From Candidatus Aminicenantota bacterium (GTDB taxonomy: Bacteria > Acidobacteriota > Aminicenantia > JAMOAD01), in the NCBI GenBank assembly GCA_027070475.1, contig JALXDT010000251.1, positions 1 to 14,542 of the forward strand: DNA of 14,542 bases, in the 5' to 3' direction. The notes under the pieces were generated by a model, which saw only the letters and a list, made by a program, of their open reading frames with translations, did no database searches and had not been told where the DNA came from. Each line of letters starts with the position of its first letter. Position 1 is the first letter of the stretch. The position numbers were made by a program, and so were the translations under genes. Shown piece after piece: positions 12,560-14,542 of the stretch.

Positions 12560-14542
12560 ATGAAAAAAATAATCAGTGTAAGTGTAGGCATTTTTATTTT
12601 TGCATTTTTATTATTTTCATTTGAAGTGGGAGCTCTTCACTCTCCCTATTGGAATGGTATTGTTTTAAATGATTCAGGTAAGATTTATGGATTCAGGTTT
12701 GCAATTGAGAAAAACGGAAAAATCGCTGACGGATATGACACTTTTTTTATTGTTGAGGAACCGGGAACAATAGCACCCGATTATTCCTATGCTGAGGTTA
12801 GTTTTAATACAAATCTGAAATTCGGATTGGGCTCTAAAACTCCGATTAAAGTTAAAGGAAAGACAAAGTTCGGGATAGTAAAATTTATCTATGGAAGATA
12901 TGGAAAGGGTGTGGTAGGTTATGTTGTGGTGCCAAAAGGTATAAATATTATATTAAGATTTTATTCTCCATGGAATATGGGTGAGGATGTCTATTTTAAA
13001 AATGGAATGGTATTCGGAAAGGATGATAACTTTAAATTCAAAAGCCTTACAAAGGATTTACCTGAGCCTTTGAAAGAGAAAGATTCACTCGGTTTTAAAA
13101 TAAAAGACAGATTGTTTTTCTTTTATGCGGGTTTTGAAAATTTTGAAAAGAGTGGAAAATGGGTTTCCTCATATCTTAGAAAAGAAAAGATGAAATACGA
13201 GAAAAACAGAGTAAAATTTACAGGTGAATTTAAAGGACTTGTAAGCTCTATAACAACAAATCTTTACTGGATGAAACTTCTTCAACCTGAAAAGCAGAGG
13301 CTTTATATTCCAGCCGGGAGAAGGTGGATTTTTCCCGGCAAAGATGGGAAAACGGATTTGTGGACGATGTTTGAGTGGGATTCATTTTTCAATGCTCTTG
13401 AAGTTGGGGTTGAGGACCATAAAATGGCTAAAACTGAAATTGAAGCTGTTCTTGATACTCAGTATAAGTGGGGAAATATACCGAACTGGCGTTCAGCCAC
13501 CGCCGGCACCACAGATAGAGCACAACCTCCGGTAGGAGCTTTCACTGTTCTAAAGCTATACTATAAAACAGGAGATATTAATCTTTTGAAAGATTCATAT
13601 AAAAGGCTTTTGAAATTTCACAGGTATTGGACAAATAATCTTGGGAAGCATAAAAAGAGGGATGGAAACAATAATTTTCTCTTTGAATGGGGAAGTGATA
13701 CGGAACTTATAAATAAGATAAAACCAAGATGGGAGGAGAATGCTCCCGGAAGGGTAAGAGCTGCATGGGAATCAGGACAGGATGACCTTCCCAACTTTGA
13801 TAAGGCTAAGTTTAATGAAGATACAAACTCTTTGGAGCTTGATTGCATAGATCTTTCCTCCCTTGTGGCCCTTGATGCGGAGTCTCTTTCAAAGATAGCT
13901 GATATACTCAATTATAAAGAGGATTCCGAATTTTTTAAAAATGAGTATGATAGGATTTCAAAAAGGATAAATGAAATTTTATGGAATAAGAGGAAAGGTT
14001 TTTATTTTGATAGAGACTGGAATGGAAAATTTTCAAAATCAAAGGCATCTTCAAACTTTTATCCTCTTCTTGCAAAAGTAGTTCCTAAGACAAGATTAAA
14101 AAAAGTTTTGACACATCTGTTAAATAGGATGGAGTTCTGGGGAGATTTTGTGATACCGACAATCTCAAAAGATAATCCTGCTTTCAAAGATCAACAGTAC
14201 TGGAGAGGAACTATCTGGCCTCCCACAAATTATCTTGTTTATCAGGGGCTGAAAAGATACAGGCTTGATGAGATAGCCTCGGAATTTGCAAGAAAAAGTG
14301 CCTCTCTCTTTTTAAAGAGCTGGAACAAATACAGGCTTTGCAGAGAAAACTATAATTCCATGAATGGAAAGGGAGGAGGACAGAGATACCAGAGCTGGGG
14401 ACCTCTGTTTGCACTTGTACTTATTGAAGATTTTATTGAAAATTCACCCTATGATGGCTTGAGGGTGGGAAATCTTTCGGCGATGAAAAGTAATCATCTT
14501 CAAAACTACAGGATAGGAAATTCCACCTATGAGCTTTATGCA
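12560..14542 (+). CDS. Secreted GH63/MGH1-like glycoside hydrolase, paralogue 2 (3' partial)
   Basis: Open for 661 codons to the window end with no stop; the C-terminus is missing. It begins with a signal peptide (MKKIISVSVGIFIFAFLLFS). A beta-sandwich N-terminal domain covers about 25-250; the (alpha/alpha)6-barrel follows with LWTMFEWDSFFNALEVG (268-284), FLFEWGSDTEL, AAWESGQDDLPNF, LDCIDLSSLVALDAESLSKIADIL, EFWGDFVIPTISKDNPAFKDQQYWRGTIWPPTNYL and CRENYNSMNGKGGGQRYQSWGPL. These match GH63-type glucosidases: D408 of ESGQDD is the likely general acid and E596 of RENYN the likely base. The barrel appears complete by about residue 625, so the text beyond (PYDGLRVGNLS...) is an extra C-terminal beta segment. 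It lies 16 nt after paralogue 1 with a GGAG site, so they are co-transcribed. Shared LDLSSLV..E..SLSKIA and FW...PT.S.D.P blocks suggest ancient duplication. Confidence 0.85.
   Translation, partial: MKKIISVSVGIFIFAFLLFSFEVGALHSPYWNGIVLNDSGKIYGFRFAIEKNGKIADGYDTFFIVEEPGTIAPDYSYAEVSFNTNLKFGLGSKTPIKVKGKTKFGIVKFIYGRYGKGVVGYVVVPKGINIILRFYSPWNMGEDVYFKNGMVFGKDDNFKFKSLTKDLPEPLKEKDSLGFKIKDRLFFFYAGFENFEKSGKWVSSYLRKEKMKYEKNRVKFTGEFKGLVSSITTNLYWMKLLQPEKQRLYIPAGRRWIFPGKDGKTDLWTMFEWDSFFNALEVGVEDHKMAKTEIEAVLDTQYKWGNIPNWRSATAGTTDRAQPPVGAFTVLKLYYKTGDINLLKDSYKRLLKFHRYWTNNLGKHKKRDGNNNFLFEWGSDTELINKIKPRWEENAPGRVRAAWESGQDDLPNFDKAKFNEDTNSLELDCIDLSSLVALDAESLSKIADILNYKEDSEFFKNEYDRISKRINEILWNKRKGFYFDRDWNGKFSKSKASSNFYPLLAKVVPKTRLKKVLTHLLNRMEFWGDFVIPTISKDNPAFKDQQYWRGTIWPPTNYLVYQGLKRYRLDEIASEFARKSASLFLKSWNKYRLCRENYNSMNGKGGGQRYQSWGPLFALVLIEDFIENSPYDGLRVGNLSAMKSNHLQNYRIGNSTYELYA

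Noticed and set aside
13618..13911. Antisense open frame inside the second glycosidase gene
   Set aside because: Low-complexity Ser/Leu-rich translation opposite a well-conserved barrel; similar shadows lie opposite flgE, the sigma and the anti-sigma genes and none resembles a protein family.
1..14542. A mobile island or defence system
   Set aside because: No integrase, transposase, toxin-antitoxin, restriction, nuclease or phage protein was recognised, and codon style is fairly even across the window.

Overview
This window is AT-rich bacterial chromosome. It encodes a flagellar hook operon (flgD, flgE), secreted enzymes with export signals, a two-component sensor kinase and an ECF sigma/anti-sigma pair. 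Genes are densely packed, with several 4-11 nt overlaps and strong AAGGAGG-type ribosome binding sites. The sequence alone does not fix the phylum; a motile anaerobe of a deep or poorly sampled lineage would fit the tandem MoeA genes (one with a PBP-like tail), the corrinoid adenosyltransferase and the low GC. No rRNA, tRNA, transposase, CRISPR array or phage gene was seen.

Layout. (1) 33-3504, plus strand: a sensor histidine kinase whose N-terminal membrane part is cut off at a T17-A5 homopolymer near the window edge; trmD, overlapping it by 11 nt; a secreted PEBP/RKIP-like protein; and a CobA/CobO corrinoid adenosyltransferase directly abutting it. (2) 5466-3511, minus strand: flgD then flgE, convergent with cobO across only 6 bp. 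(3) 5467-5671: a divergent intergenic region with a 7-bp inverted repeat and a near-match to a sigma-54 promoter pointing at flgD. (4) 5672-8786, plus strand: two overlapping moeA-family genes, the second with a C-terminal PBP-like domain, forming a molybdenum/tungsten cofactor unit. (5) 8846-10133: an ECF sigma factor, a two-TM zinc-finger anti-sigma factor and a YbjQ-family protein, chained by ATGA overlaps. (6) 10134-10458: a 325-bp gap holding an unusual 160-bp element whose two arms are inverted runs of four 7-nt TGAGCNN units. (7) 10459-14542: two tandem secreted (alpha/alpha)6-barrel glycosidase-like proteins related to GH63/MGH1, the second running off the window.

The gene sets are individually recognisable. 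I see no convincing wholly new multi-gene system. The less ordinary items are the heptad inverted-repeat element, the kinase-trmD overlap and a D-to-E change at the expected TrmD catalytic aspartate, the tandem MoeA/MoeA-PBP pair, the sigma/two-TM anti-sigma/YbjQ operon, and the divergent tandem glycosidase pair.
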